Position numbers and translations under genes: made by a program. Shown one piece after another: positions 1 through 8,725 of a stretch of 64,000 bases of DNA; within the stretch, counting starts at the first letter, position 1; each line of letters begins with the position of its first letter. Source of the DNA: Lichenibacterium ramalinae (lineage in GTDB: Bacteria > Pseudomonadota > Alphaproteobacteria > Rhizobiales > Beijerinckiaceae); NCBI RefSeq assembly GCF_004137085.1, contig NZ_QYBC01000005.1:214067-278066 (forward strand), written 5' to 3'. The notes under the pieces are model-generated. The model saw only the letters and a program-made list of their open reading frames with translations. It was not told the DNA's origin and did no database searches.

Positions 1-480
1 CCGCTTGCGCACGCGGCGCATCAATACGTCGAAATCCGCCTTGATCCAAACCGAGAAGCTTCCCGACTTGATGGCGGCGCGGGTGGCGGGGTGGATGAAG
101 GCCCCGCCGCCGGTGGCGACGACGCGCGGGCCGCCGCCGATCAGCCGGCCGACGACGCGGTTCTCGCGGTCGCGGAAGAAGGGCTCGCCGTGGCGGGCGA
201 AGATGTCGGGGATCGTCATGCCGGCGGCGGTTTCGATCTCGATGTCGCTGTCGACGAAGTCGAGCCCGAGGTGGGCGGCGAGGCGGCGCCCCATCACGGT
301 CTTGCCGGCACCCATCATGCCGGTGAGCACGATGGGCCGGGCGCCGAGGTGCTGCAGGATGACGCCCGTGCGGGTGCCGGGGTCGGCGCGCGCGGACGGT
401 TCGGCGCGGGATTCGCCGCCGTGGCCGTCCCTGCCGTGCTCCGCTCTCCCGTGGTCCCCGAACTGCGCCGTCGCCCTCAT
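1..480 (-). CDS. aroK: Shikimate kinase (3' end outside window)
   Basis: Shikimate kinase phosphorylates shikimate with ATP in the chorismate pathway in the cytoplasm. Read from the ATG at 480 leftward, 160 codons are visible and no stop is reached, so the C-terminus lies outside the window. The P-loop GMMGAGKT is at about residues 54-61, the shikimate-binding DSD at about 77-79 and the ATGGG loop at about 122-126. About 45 residues of charged sequence precede the P-loop strand. Such an extension is common in alphaproteobacterial AroK, but a later start cannot be excluded. aroB usually follows aroK and would lie outside the window. Confidence 0.93.
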   Translation of the reverse strand, partial: MRATAQFGDHGRAEHGRDGHGGESRAEPSARADPGTRTGVILQHLGARPIVLTGMMGAGKTVMGRRLAAHLGLDFVDSDIEIETAAGMTIPDIFARHGEPFFRDRENRVVGRLIGGGPRVVATGGGAFIHPATRAAIKSGSFSVWIKADFDVLMRRVRKR

Positions 481-550
481 GCCCCGACCCTTAGCACGGA
501 GATCCGGCCTTGCTAATCCCGCGTGCGGACAGCGCCCGCAAGGGGGGCGA

Positions 551-895
551 TCACGGCAGCAGGGCCCTGAACCTCGCGGCGACGTCCTCGACCAGCGCCC
601 GCGGAGCCGTGCCGATGAGGCGGGAGCGTCGCTGCGCCCAGGACTTGCTCGACACCTGGTCCGAGATCACCAGGCCCTTGATGCCGAGACCTTCGGGAAG
701 TTCGGCGTCGAACGCATATTTCGCCTTGCGGCTCGTGATCGGCGCTACGACGCAGAGGCCCGATTTGACGTTGTAGGCGCGGGGGGACAGCACCAGCGCC
801 GGCCTGTGACCGCTCTGTTCGTGTCCTTTGGATGGATCGTTGTCGAGCCAGATGAGGTCGCCTCTGTCGGGGCAGTAGGCATCAGAAGGATTCAT
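551..895 (-). CDS. MazF/PemK-family toxin (endoribonuclease)
   Basis: A 114-residue protein of the MazF/PemK/CcdB fold, whose members cleave mRNA at short sequences. Family signs are the N-terminal GDLIWLD strand, the GHRPALVLS motif near residues 28-37, and the later VVAPITS and VISDQVSS strands. Length is normal for the family. Its ATG lies inside the end of the upstream antitoxin gene with a 14-nt overlap, the usual coupling of such pairs. It is probably inactive while bound by the neighbouring antitoxin. Target sequence cannot be predicted. Confidence 0.88.
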   Translation of the reverse strand: MNPSDAYCPDRGDLIWLDNDPSKGHEQSGHRPALVLSPRAYNVKSGLCVVAPITSRKAKYAFDAELPEGLGIKGLVISDQVSSKSWAQRRSRLIGTAPRALVEDVAARFRALLP

Positions 896-1124
896 GGCCG
901 ACCGGACTTCCGGCGAAAGCCTCGTCCGCCATGTCGGTGGCCATGCCGGCGATCAGGTCTTCGAGGGCGTAGCTCGGCTTGTCATCGATCGGCACGACGA
1001 TCAGACGCCCATCCTCGACCCTGAGTTCGACCGAACGCCCTTCCTTGACGCTCAGCGTCTGGGCGAGCGGGGCGGGGATCCGAAGCGCCAAGCTGTTCCC
1101 CCATCTGGCGACTTGAGCAATCAT
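882..1124 (-). CDS. MazE/AbrB-type antitoxin
   Basis: An 80-residue swapped-hairpin AbrB/MazE DNA-binding protein. The N-terminal half (VARWGNSLALRIPAPLA) is the canonical MazE motif, followed by a second strand rich in Glu and Val, and an acidic C-terminal tail (residues 55-80) that in this family wraps the toxin. The start at 1124 is chosen because the motif begins only five residues later; an in-frame start at 1220 would add 32 non-conserved residues. It should neutralise the toxin at 551-895 and repress the pair's own promoter, which probably lies in 1125-1240. Confidence 0.87.
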   Translation of the reverse strand: MIAQVARWGNSLALRIPAPLAQTLSVKEGRSVELRVEDGRLIVVPIDDKPSYALEDLIAGMATDMADEAFAGSPVGHESF

Positions 1125-1240
1125 CGTGGGATCCTGTCTCGTCCGGCCCGTGGGCGGCATGCGCTTCAGATCGTCAATGTAGATACGTCGATGGCATGGT
1201 CGGTCAATGCCCGTTGCCAATCCGGTGCCGTAGGCCCCGA

Positions 1241-2392
1241 TCAGGTTGCGTGCCGCGCCACCCCCTCCAACCGCTCAAGCGCGGCGTCCAGCGTCGCGTC
1301 GCTCTTGGCGAAGCAGAACCGCACCACGCTGCGCACGGCGTCCCGGGCGTAGAAGGCCGAGACCGGAACGACGGCGACGCCGTGGTCGGCCACGAGCGCC
1401 TGGCAGAAGGCCACGTCGTCGGCGATGCCGAGCGGCGCCAGGTCGACGTTGAGGAAATAGGTGCCGGCCGTCGGCAGCACGGCGAAGCCGCGCTGGGCGA
1501 GCCCGTCGGCCAACCGGTCGCGGGAGCGCTGCAGGTCGGCCCGCATGGCGTCGAAATCGGCCTCGGGTTTGCCGAGCCCGAAGGCGACGGCGCTCTGCAG
1601 GTTCGGGGGCGTCGTGAAGGTGAGGAACTGGTGCGCCCGGCTCAGCACCCGCATCAGCGGGGGCGGCGCCACCACGAAGCCGACCTTCCAGCCCGTCAGC
1701 CCGAAGATCTTGCCGGCCGAGCCGACCTTGACGGTGCGCTCCGCCATGCCGGGGACGGCCATCATGGGGACGTGTCGGCCCCCGTCGAAGACGATGTGCT
1801 CCCACACCTCGTCGCAGAGCGCGACGGCATCGTGCGCCACGCAGAACCGCGCCAGCCGCTCCAGGGCGGCGCGGGGGAAGACGGTGCCGGAGGGGTTGAG
1901 GGGCGAATTGAACAGCACCACCCGGGTGCGGGGCGAGAAGGCCGCGGCGAGGTCGGCGTCGGTGAAGTCCCAGTGCGGCGGCGTCAGCGTCACGAAGCGC
2001 GGCACGCCGCCGGCGCGCCGCACCAGCGGCAGGTAGGCGTCGTACATCGGCTGGAACAGCACCACCTCGTCGCCGGGCTCGATCAGCGCCAGCAGTGCGC
2101 CGGCCAGGGCCTCCGTGGCCCCCGACGTCACCATGACGTCGTCGGCCGACAGCGCCAGCCCCTGGAACCGACGGTAGTGGTGGGCCACCGCCTCTCGCAG
2201 CTCGGGCAGGCCCATCATGGGCGGGTACTGGTTCGAGCCGTCGAGCACGGCCTCGGCGGCGCGCCGGCGCACATCGAGCGGGCCGGGGTCCTCCGGAAAG
2301 CCCTGCCCGAGGTTGACGGCCCCGTGCTGGCGCGCGAGCCGCGACATGGTCTCGAAGACGGTGGTGGGCAGGTCGGCGAAGACGGGGTTCAC
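1241..2392 (-). CDS. PLP-dependent class I/II aminotransferase
   Basis: A 383-residue fold-type I aminotransferase. The NSPLNPSG motif is at about 162-169, the PLP-ring aspartate in CDEVW at about 194, and the Schiff-base lysine in the SAGKIFGLTGWK block at about 228. The N-terminus (NLGQGFPEDPGP) resembles methionine/kynurenine-type enzymes of the YbdL/CCBL group, so a keto-methionine or aromatic amino acid role is possible but not proven. Translation starts at a GTG at 2392, nine residues before a conserved FETMSRLA segment. It is not clearly in an operon with the thi genes 97 bp upstream, which carry their own riboswitch. Confidence 0.88.
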   Translation of the reverse strand: MNPVFADLPTTVFETMSRLARQHGAVNLGQGFPEDPGPLDVRRRAAEAVLDGSNQYPPMMGLPELREAVAHHYRRFQGLALSADDVMVTSGATEALAGALLALIEPGDEVVLFQPMYDAYLPLVRRAGGVPRFVTLTPPHWDFTDADLAAAFSPRTRVVLFNSPLNPSGTVFPRAALERLARFCVAHDAVALCDEVWEHIVFDGGRHVPMMAVPGMAERTVKVGSAGKIFGLTGWKVGFVVAPPPLMRVLSRAHQFLTFTTPPNLQSAVAFGLGKPEADFDAMRADLQRSRDRLADGLAQRGFAVLPTAGTYFLNVDLAPLGIADDVAFCQALVADHGVAVVPVSAFYARDAVRSVVRFCFAKSDATLDAALERLEGVARHAT

Positions 2393-2488
2393 GGTCGCGG
2401 CCTCGCGGAAGGGAAGGGGCGGCGGAGATGGCGGCGGGGAGCTGTCGCGGTTCGGCGCGGCTTTGGCAAGCCGGGCGCGCAGGTGCGC

Positions 2489-3103
2489 TCAGATCCGGGC
2501 CAGCGCCTCAACGGTCGCGCCGTCGCCGCGCATCGCCTCGCCCATCACCGCCACGCCGGCGGCGCCGGCGGAAAGGCAGCCGCGCGCGGCAGCCGCCCCG
2601 ACCCCGCCGAGCGCCAGCACCGGCAGGCCGAGCGCGGCCGCGTCGCGCAGGGCGGCGAGACCGAGCGCCGGGCCGTAGCCGGGCTTGCTGGCCGAGGCGA
2701 AGACGGGGCTCAGCGTCGCATAGTCGGCGCCGGCCCGGCGCGCCGCGCCGATGTCGGCGAGGGAATGGGCCGAAACGCCGACGAGGGCCCGGGACCCGAG
2801 GGACCCGGATCCGAGGACGCGGCGCGCCGCCGCCACGTCGGAGCCGGCGCCGAGCTGGACGCCGGCCCCGACGGCGGCGGCCAAGGCCACGTCGGCCCCC
2901 ACCGACAGGCACCCGCCGTGGCGCGCCACCCGAGCCGCGAGGTCGCGGGCCAGGGCCCGGCGCTCCGCCGGGGGCAGATCCCTGTCGCGCAGCCAGATCC
3001 AGCGGATGCCGGCGGCGAGCAGTCGCTCCACCCGGTCCGCCAGGGGCTCGGGCGCCTGGTGCCGGTCGGTGACGACGAGCAGGCGCGCCGGCAGCGGCGT
3101 CAC
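2489..3103 (-). CDS. thiE: Thiamine phosphate synthase (ThiE/TenI family)
   Basis: A 204-residue TIM-barrel protein joining the thiazole and pyrimidine moieties to form thiamine phosphate. Visible family features are the LLVVTDR first strand, the WLRDRDLP strand (equivalent to the usual QLREK segment), the SPVF...SKPGYGP phosphate loop near residue 135, and a Gly-rich ALGGVG strand. The usual VHLGQ-D motif is altered (GVQLGAGSD), so TenI-like activity remains possible. It starts with GTG at 3103 in a four-base GTGA overlap with the thiG stop, showing translational coupling. It is the last gene of thiO-thiS-thiG-thiE. Confidence 0.87.
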   Translation of the reverse strand: MTPLPARLLVVTDRHQAPEPLADRVERLLAAGIRWIWLRDRDLPPAERRALARDLAARVARHGGCLSVGADVALAAAVGAGVQLGAGSDVAAARRVLGSGSLGSRALVGVSAHSLADIGAARRAGADYATLSPVFASASKPGYGPALGLAALRDAAALGLPVLALGGVGAAAARGCLSAGAAGVAVMGEAMRGDGATVEALARI

Positions 3104-3879
3104 GAGCCGACGAGACCCATCTGCGGGCTCGACGGCTCGGCGCGCCGCCGCGCCGGGATGCGGCCGGCCCGGTGGGCGAGCCGTCCCGCTTCCACGGCGT
3201 GGCGGAAGGCGCGGGCCATCAGCACGGGCTCGTCGGCCTTCGAGACGGCCGTGTTGAGCAGCACCGCCGAAGCCCCGAGTTCCATGGCGATGGCGGCGTC
3301 CGACGCCGTGCCGAGGCCGGCGTCGACGATCACCGGCACGGGCGAGCGGCGGCACAGCTGTTCCAGCAGCGCGGGGTCGGACACGCCGAGGCCCGAGCCG
3401 ATGAGCGAGCCGAGCGGCATGACGGCGGCGGCGCCGCGGTCGGCGAGGCGCTGGCACAGGACGGGATCGGAGAAGCAGTAGGGCAGCACGGTGAAGCCGC
3501 GCTCGACGAGCTCTTCCGTGGCCTTCAACAGTTCCGCGGCGTCGGGATAGAGGGTTTCGCGGTCGCCGATGATCTCGAGCTTGACCCAATCGGTGCCGAG
3601 CGCTTCCCGGCCGAGTTCCGCCGTGAGGATGGCGTCGCGCGCCGTCTCGCAGCCGGCCGTGTTGGGCAGGAAGCGCAGGCCCTTGAGCAGGCTCACCGTG
3701 TCGGAGCCGTGGCCGGCGAGCGAGATCCGCCGCATCGACACCGTGACCATGTCGCAGCCCGAGGCCGCGACGGCGTCGGCCATGATGCGCTGGGTGGGAT
3801 AGCCCGCCGTGCCGAGGATCAGCCGCGACGCGAAGGTTTGGCCCGCGATGACCAGGGGATCGTCGTTGATGTCCGTCAT
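3100..3879 (-). CDS. thiG: Thiazole synthase
   Basis: ThiG condenses deoxyxylulose phosphate, dehydroglycine and the ThiS thiocarboxylate into the thiazole phosphate. The 259-residue product shows the expected N-terminus ([17 protein letters not shown]), the Schiff-base lysine in [10 protein letters not shown] at about residue 100, and the phosphate-binding loops [14 protein letters not shown] and [11 protein letters not shown]. The start at 3879 is chosen because the upstream in-frame extension is arginine-rich shadow sequence and would run back across thiS. It follows thiS by 4 bp and overlaps thiE by 4 bp. Confidence 0.96.
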   Translation of the reverse strand: MTDINDDPLVIAGQTFASRLILGTAGYPTQRIMADAVAASGCDMVTVSMRRISLAGHGSDTVSLLKGLRFLPNTAGCETARDAILTAELGREALGTDWVKLEIIGDRETLYPDAAELLKATEELVERGFTVLPYCFSDPVLCQRLADRGAAAVMPLGSLIGSGLGVSDPALLEQLCRRSPVPVIVDAGLGTASDAAIAMELGASAVLLNTAVSKADEPVLMARAFRHAVEAGRLAHRAGRIPARRRAEPSSPQMGLVGS

Positions 3880-3883
3880 GATG

Positions 3884-4096
3884 TCAGCCTCCCGCCACGG
3901 CGCGGATGATCTCCACCCGGTCGCCCTCGTCGATCGTCGTCTCGTCCCAGCGCGCCGCCCGCACCACCTCGCCGTTGAGCGCGATGGCAAAGCCCCGGCG
4001 CGAGGCCGGTTCGAGATGCTCCGTCTCGGCCGACCACAGCGCCGCCAGCGTCCGGGCTTCCGTGTCCCGGTCCTCGCCATTGACCATGAGCTTCAT
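3884..4096 (-). CDS. thiS: Sulfur carrier protein ThiS
   Basis: A 70-residue ubiquitin-fold protein. The C-terminal Gly-Gly (IIRAVAGG) is the residue pair that is adenylated by ThiF and converted to the thiocarboxylate that donates sulfur to ThiG. The MKLMVNGE start and the [10 protein letters not shown] strand are typical. It sits between thiO and thiG with 3 and 4 bp spacers. No thiF or thiC is present in this operon, so the adenylating enzyme must be encoded elsewhere. Confidence 0.94.
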   Translation of the reverse strand: MKLMVNGEDRDTEARTLAALWSAETEHLEPASRRGFAIALNGEVVRAARWDETTIDEGDRVEIIRAVAGG

Positions 4097-4099
4097 GCG

Positions 4100-5323
4100 T
4101 CATCCTCCCGTAGGCCGTTGAAAGCGGCCGATGCCGAAACCGGTCGCCGCGCCCGCGACGGCGCCGTCGACGATCCAGGTTTCCAGAGCCTGCGCGGTCA
4201 CCGGCGCCAGCAGGTAGCCGTTGCGATGGTGCCCGGCCGCGAAGGCGAGGCCCGGCACCGCCGAGCCCCCCAGCACCGGCGCGTCGTCCTCGGTCGTGGG
4301 GCGGAACCCCGCCCAGACGCCCTCGACCGCCATCTCCTCGACCCCCGGCAGTGCCCGCCTCACGCCCTCCAGCAGCGCATAGAGCCCGCCCGCCGTCACG
4401 TGGGGATCGAATCCCGCCTCCTCCATGGTGGCGCCGACGATCATGCGGCCGTCCGACTTCGGCGCGATATGGACCTCGGCGGTCCACACGACGTGGTCGA
4501 TGGGGAGGGGCTGGTTGCGGCCGAACTGGGGGCGGGCCCGCAGCGCCATGGACTGGCCCTTGAGCGGCCGCAGCGGAAGGTTCAACCCCGCGGGCAGCAG
4601 CCCGCCCGACGCCGCGGCGGCGCCGCTCGCCAGCACGACCGTGCCGGCGCGGCAGGGCCGGCCCGCCGCCACCAGCCCGACGACGGCACCGCCCGCCATG
4701 TCGAGCGCCTCGACGGCCGCGCCCTCGACGAGCAGGCCGCCGCGGCGCAGAAAGGCCGCCCGCAGCGCCGCCACGGTGAGCCGCGGGTCGACCTGATGGT
4801 CGCCGGGGCACAGGATGCCGCCCGCCACGTTGGGCCTGAGGCCGGGCTCGAGTTCGCGCAGCGCCGAAGCGCCGAGCCAGCGGGCGTCGAGCCCCGCCCG
4901 CAGCTGCAGGGCGTGCCGGGCGCGAAGCCGGTCGACCTCGTCGCGGCCCACCGCCACGACGAGCGTTCCCTTGGCCCAATAGTCGATGGCGGCATCGGCG
5001 TCGGCCTCGAGCGCGTCGCGGAACGCCGGCCACAGGGCGAGGCTTTCGCGCGCGAGGTCCAGCAGCGCGTCGCCGCCCGGCTCGTGTTCGGCGGCGGCCG
5101 CCAGCATGCCGGTGGCGGCCGAACTCGTGCCGCCGCCGGCCGCTCCGGCGTCGAACACCGCGACCGCGAGGCCGCGCCGGGCGAGGCGCCAGCCGACCGA
5201 CAGCCCGACCACGCCGCCGCCCACGATGGCGACGTCGACCGCGGCCGGCACGGCGGGGGCCGGGAGCGCGGAAGGGCGCGGCGCGGGCCCGAGGCCGTTA
5301 TAAAGGACGGGCGCACCCGCCAT
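4100..5323 (-). CDS. thiO: Glycine oxidase ThiO
   Basis: A 407-residue FAD-dependent D-amino-acid-oxidase-type enzyme that makes the dehydroglycine needed by ThiG under aerobic conditions. The Rossmann motif VAIVGGGVVGLSVGW is at about residues 31-45, followed by the FDAGAAGGGTSSAATGML block, and a C-terminal AAGHHRNGYLLAP segment typical of ThiO. The start at 5323 is chosen because an AGGGGGAG ribosome site lies about nine bases before it; farther in-frame ATGs at 5344 and 5395 lack one. First gene after the TPP riboswitch. Confidence 0.94.
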   Translation of the reverse strand: MAGAPVLYNGLGPAPRPSALPAPAVPAAVDVAIVGGGVVGLSVGWRLARRGLAVAVFDAGAAGGGTSSAATGMLAAAAEHEPGGDALLDLARESLALWPAFRDALEADADAAIDYWAKGTLVVAVGRDEVDRLRARHALQLRAGLDARWLGASALRELEPGLRPNVAGGILCPGDHQVDPRLTVAALRAAFLRRGGLLVEGAAVEALDMAGGAVVGLVAAGRPCRAGTVVLASGAAAASGGLLPAGLNLPLRPLKGQSMALRARPQFGRNQPLPIDHVVWTAEVHIAPKSDGRMIVGATMEEAGFDPHVTAGGLYALLEGVRRALPGVEEMAVEGVWAGFRPTTEDDAPVLGGSAVPGLAFAAGHHRNGYLLAPVTAQALETWIVDGAVAGAATGFGIGRFQRPTGG

Positions 5324-5393
5324 GGCATCCACTCCCCCTGGCATGGCGGCGAGGGACGGGGACCGGCGGATGCAGCGAGGCGGGGCCGGTTCC

Positions 5394-5500
5394 ATTCCCT
5401 ACGCCGGTGCGAACCGGATCAGGTTCTATGGATTTCCGCGCCGCCCATCCGCGATGCGGAGGGCCCAGCGGTGTCTCAGCCCCTTGCCGGGGATCTCCGT
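5394..5500 (-). promoter_or_regulatory. TPP riboswitch (THI element) upstream of thiO
   Basis: On the minus strand this leader contains GGGGCTGAGA followed about 50 bases later by GAACCTGATCCGG and then CACCGGCGTAGGGAA, the conserved pyrimidine- and pyrophosphate-sensing cores of the thiamine pyrophosphate riboswitch. It ends about 70 bases before the thiO start. TPP binding is expected to lower expression of thiOSGE. No clear U-tract terminator lies between aptamer and thiO, so translational control is more likely than termination. Confidence 0.95.
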
Positions 5501-5678
5501 GGAACGTCCAGGACATGGAGATGCGGCGGGCGCGGGTCAAGGCCGCGGGGGACGTGATGCTTGTCGACGGTCGAACCCGCATTGGCCCGGCGGCGTGGCG
5601 CGGCTCAGGGCGAACGCGCTTCGAGCCCTCCGAACCCTTGCGCGGGGTCGCCACGTTCCGTCGTCGCCTCTCGCCTGT

Positions 5679-6740
5679 TCAGCTGGTCCGTGCTCGCTTG
5701 TCCAACTTTTCCCTGTAGAATTCTGCGCGTGCCGCGACCTGCATCAACCACTGCTTCCCGCTGCGACGCGGGATGCCCATCGTCTTGGCGATGATCTCGC
5801 GGAGTCCGTCAGGATCGGTCGTCCAGACCCAGGAATCGTTCTGGCCTATGGCTCTGAACAGATCGGCGAAACCGGTCTTCTTCTCCATGGGGAGATGCCA
5901 GACACAGCGAGAGCTGTCCTTGTCCTCCATCGACACGTTGTTGAGGCGAAGAGCCGTCCACAGGCGCCGGCAGTGAGGATCGGCAGTCCCAACGGGGACG
6001 TCGAGGAATTCATAGATGATGCTGAGGAACTGACCTTCCTCCGTCACCGTGATTTCCCCAGGCGCCGCGTCGAGCAGGCGCTGCCACATCGGCTCGGCAG
6101 TTCGCCAAACATCCTTGACGCGCGCTGCCGTGGCGGCAAACAGCTCGCCGCCCGAGTAATGCGGCACGCATGGCAGAGGCCGACCAGCCAGGAGCGCGGC
6201 GGCTCTCATCATGTCCGGCCTGGTCACGCCGTTGATGGCGAAGCTTTCGGGGTAGGGTTGCGAGAGGGACAGGATCCCCCTCCGGCGCACGTCGAACACC
6301 ATCGCGTCGGGCGAACGGACCCAGACGCAGTCGGCATCCAGCACCATCACGGTCTCGAAATCCGTGCGCGACGCCAGATGCTCGATGATATCGAGGATGA
6401 AGAACTGATTGTTCCAGGTTTTTACCTTTGCGCTTCCCAAGCGTCGAACGGTTCGCAGCGTGATGACCTCCACGCCGATGCGCGAGAAGAACTCGGCAAT
6501 ATCAAACGTTCCGATCTTGGGCAGGGTCTCAAGGTTCGTGAAAAACACTTTTCTTGCGTTCGGCGATTGTCGTGCCAGCGTGGCGTAGAAGCCGACGACA
6601 CAGCGCCAGTAGACTTGCTGGAATTTTTCGCGGGACGAGTCATGCCCGGTCTGCGGAAAATCCGACGCATTGAGGGGGTCGTCTGCTACAAACCAAGACG
6701 CTATAATATCTTTACTAGAAATGGTCTGCATCGCTTCCAT
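5679..6740 (-). CDS. Protein of unknown function, glycosyltransferase-like with DxD-type motif
   Basis: A 353-residue protein without signal peptide or membrane segments. A hydrophobic strand followed by VLDADCVWV at about residues 133-141 resembles the metal-binding DxD site of GT-A glycosyltransferases, and the preceding KTWNNQFFILD and following HYSGGELFA segments fit nucleotide-sugar transferases of the GT8/GT32 kind. Base composition is more AT-rich than flanking genes, and the flanking decayed transposase supports horizontal acquisition. No neighbour on the same strand indicates a pathway. The family assignment is tentative. Confidence 0.6.
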   Translation of the reverse strand: MEAMQTISSKDIIASWFVADDPLNASDFPQTGHDSSREKFQQVYWRCVVGFYATLARQSPNARKVFFTNLETLPKIGTFDIAEFFSRIGVEVITLRTVRRLGSAKVKTWNNQFFILDIIEHLASRTDFETVMVLDADCVWVRSPDAMVFDVRRRGILSLSQPYPESFAINGVTRPDMMRAAALLAGRPLPCVPHYSGGELFAATAARVKDVWRTAEPMWQRLLDAAPGEITVTEEGQFLSIIYEFLDVPVGTADPHCRRLWTALRLNNVSMEDKDSSRCVWHLPMEKKTGFADLFRAIGQNDSWVWTTDPDGLREIIAKTMGIPRRSGKQWLMQVAARAEFYREKLDKRARTS

Positions 6741-6926
6741 CGCCTGATCTGAAGATCCATGACATCATTCCCGGACCGCAATTGTTGTGAATCCGGGTCT
6801 CACCAAACCAAAGCCAACAGAACAATTTTAGCAAAGCAGGAAGTGTCCCTTTGCCTAATGTCAATCCAGATGCGTTGCCGGGATATTATTTATTCCATCA
6901 TTTTCGGACGTTGGAGCTGTTGCCCA

Positions 6927-7385
6927 TCAGGTCGAATCCTGTGTTCCGTTGGCTGGGGCGGCGAGACAGTTGCGGCGGTCTGCAATGGTGAAGCACGTCG
7001 AGGCTTGCCGGAGGGCGGCGCGCAGGTCGGAGACGGTTCGAGCCGCCGCGGTCCGAAGCAGGGTTTCAGCTTGGCAAGAGCGTTCTCGATGGGGTCGGAG
7101 TCGGGACTGTAGCCGTGACGGCAGAGCAGGCGGGTCCCTGCGGCCCCGATGGCTTCCCGCACGGCCTTCACCTTGTGGGCGCTCAGGCCGTCGATCGTCA
7201 CCGTGTCGCCGAACGTGTGAGCCGGGGCGAGATCGTCGACGACATCGATCGTGAAAGGGTCGCGGCCTCGCGGGGCGGCCGTGACGGTCTTGGAGTGGCG
7301 CTGGACGGAACGAGGTGGCGGTAGGCCATGGGGGGAGTCTTCGAACTCCACGCCGGAGCGGTGCGGGCGCCGGTGAGCCGACTGC
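6927..7385 (-). pseudogene. Decayed IS630-family transposase remnant
   Basis: On the minus strand the segment encodes the catalytic C-terminal part of an IS630/Tc1-mariner transposase: GDTVTIDGLSAHKVKAVREA (second catalytic Asp region) then YSPDSDPIENALAKLK (third acidic residue in a DPIE context). Just after AKLK near 7065 the frame shifts by one; the matching continuation (LLRTAAARTVSDLRAAL) lies in another frame and ends at the stop at 6927. Sequence upstream of about 7385, which should encode the N-terminal helix-turn-helix and first Asp, is not recognisable. No terminal inverted repeats were found by eye. Confidence 0.75.
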
Positions 7386-7513
7386 CGCTCAATGCCGTCG
7401 CGCGACACAGTTGACAAGATTAATGCACTGAATAGGATCCCGTTCGATCGACATTGGATGGTTATTCTATGTGCACACGACATCCGGTGTTGAGCCCGTC
7501 CGCGCGAGGCGAG

Positions 7514-8539
7514 ATGTCTGTCTCGGTCGCCATGGCAACCTATAACGGGGCGCGCTTCCTGGAGAAGCAGCTCGACAGCATCGTGTCGCAGACGGTTCCG
7601 CCGAGCGAGATCGTGATCTGCGATGACGCATCGTCAGACGGGACGGCGAGCATAGTTGGCGAGTTCGCCGCACGGTCTCCCGTGCCGATCCGGTTCGAAC
7701 GCAATGCTGTCAATCTCGGCTACGCGGACAATTTCTTCAAGGCGGCATCGCTCACGACCCATCCCTACATAGCCTTCTCGGACCAGGACGACATCTGGCG
7801 TCGCGACAAGATCGAACGCTCGCTCGCCGCCATCCGGGATGGCGGAGCGGTCATGGCGGTCCACACCGCTACGCTCATCGACGCCGCCGGCGAGCCTGTC
7901 GGCGAGATGCGGCGTCACATCGATGGGTCCCGAACCGTCCCGCCCTGCACGCTCGAACCTTGGACGATGTTCTGGGGCTTTGCGCAAACGTTCGACCGAC
8001 GGCTGCTCGATCTGCTGCCCCACGACCGCGCGACGCGCGGCAGTGACAGCAACGCTCCCGAAAACGCCCTCGGTCACGATGGCTGGACCTCGTTCCTCGC
8101 CGGCAGCTTCGGCAAGATCGCGCTCTTGGACGAGCCGCTGGTCGGTTACCGTCAGCACAGCGCCAACGTTTTCGGCTTCCAGAACCGCAACTTCGTCGGG
8201 AAGATCCGGGCCAAGATGGCCGACGAGCCGTCGAGGGTACGGCGGGTCGCCTGGCTGGTCGACATCGCCCTGCACCGACTGACGATGCTGGATGCGCACG
8301 CCGCCGACGATCCCCGGTTCGTCGCGCCAGTCGCGCACTGGCGACGGATCCACCGTCACTGCGCGGCTCGGCGCGACCTGAACACCAGCAAACGAGCGCT
8401 CGGGCGAGTCGGGCATCTCGCCGTCAATCTGGCTCGCGGGACCTACCGGCACCCCAGTGACGGCGGCCTTGGCGTGGATCGCTTGATGGAGGACGCGACC
8501 CTGGGCCTGCTGGGGCACTTGCGCTTCGGTGCGAACTGA
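7514..8539 (+). CDS. Family 2 glycosyltransferase
   Basis: A GT2-type inverting glycosyltransferase of about 341 residues. The N-terminus SVSVAMATYNGARFLEKQL, the ICDDASSDGT nucleotide-binding site at about 38-47 and the FSDQDDIW metal site at about 81-88 are those of rhamnosyl/galactosyl transferases that build cell-surface polysaccharide. The GHDGW segment later in the protein carries the likely catalytic acidic residue. In-frame ATGs at 7454 and 7469 would add up to 20 residues; 7514 is chosen because the fold begins directly there and GAGGCGAG precedes it. The acceptor is unknown. Confidence 0.85.
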   Translation: MSVSVAMATYNGARFLEKQLDSIVSQTVPPSEIVICDDASSDGTASIVGEFAARSPVPIRFERNAVNLGYADNFFKAASLTTHPYIAFSDQDDIWRRDKIERSLAAIRDGGAVMAVHTATLIDAAGEPVGEMRRHIDGSRTVPPCTLEPWTMFWGFAQTFDRRLLDLLPHDRATRGSDSNAPENALGHDGWTSFLAGSFGKIALLDEPLVGYRQHSANVFGFQNRNFVGKIRAKMADEPSRVRRVAWLVDIALHRLTMLDAHAADDPRFVAPVAHWRRIHRHCAARRDLNTSKRALGRVGHLAVNLARGTYRHPSDGGLGVDRLMEDATLGLLGHLRFGAN

Positions 8540-8725
8540 CGCGGGTCGCTGCGGACCTGCGGACCTGCGGGATCCGACGCTGATCCGAACCGATCCCGCG
8601 TCGCCCCGATGCAGGCCGACAGGTTCCCGGCGCGAGCCGCGATGGCCTGCGGCCACGCCGCTTCAAGCGCGGCGTGGCGGCGTGGATCGGCAGGGGCGGC
8701 AGGGGCGGCGGTGGGCCGCCCCCGG

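Noticed and set aside
6890..7483. Intact transposase gene of 197 codons
   Set aside because: The recognisable transposase segment changes frame near 7065 and lacks the N-terminal part, so it is a remnant.
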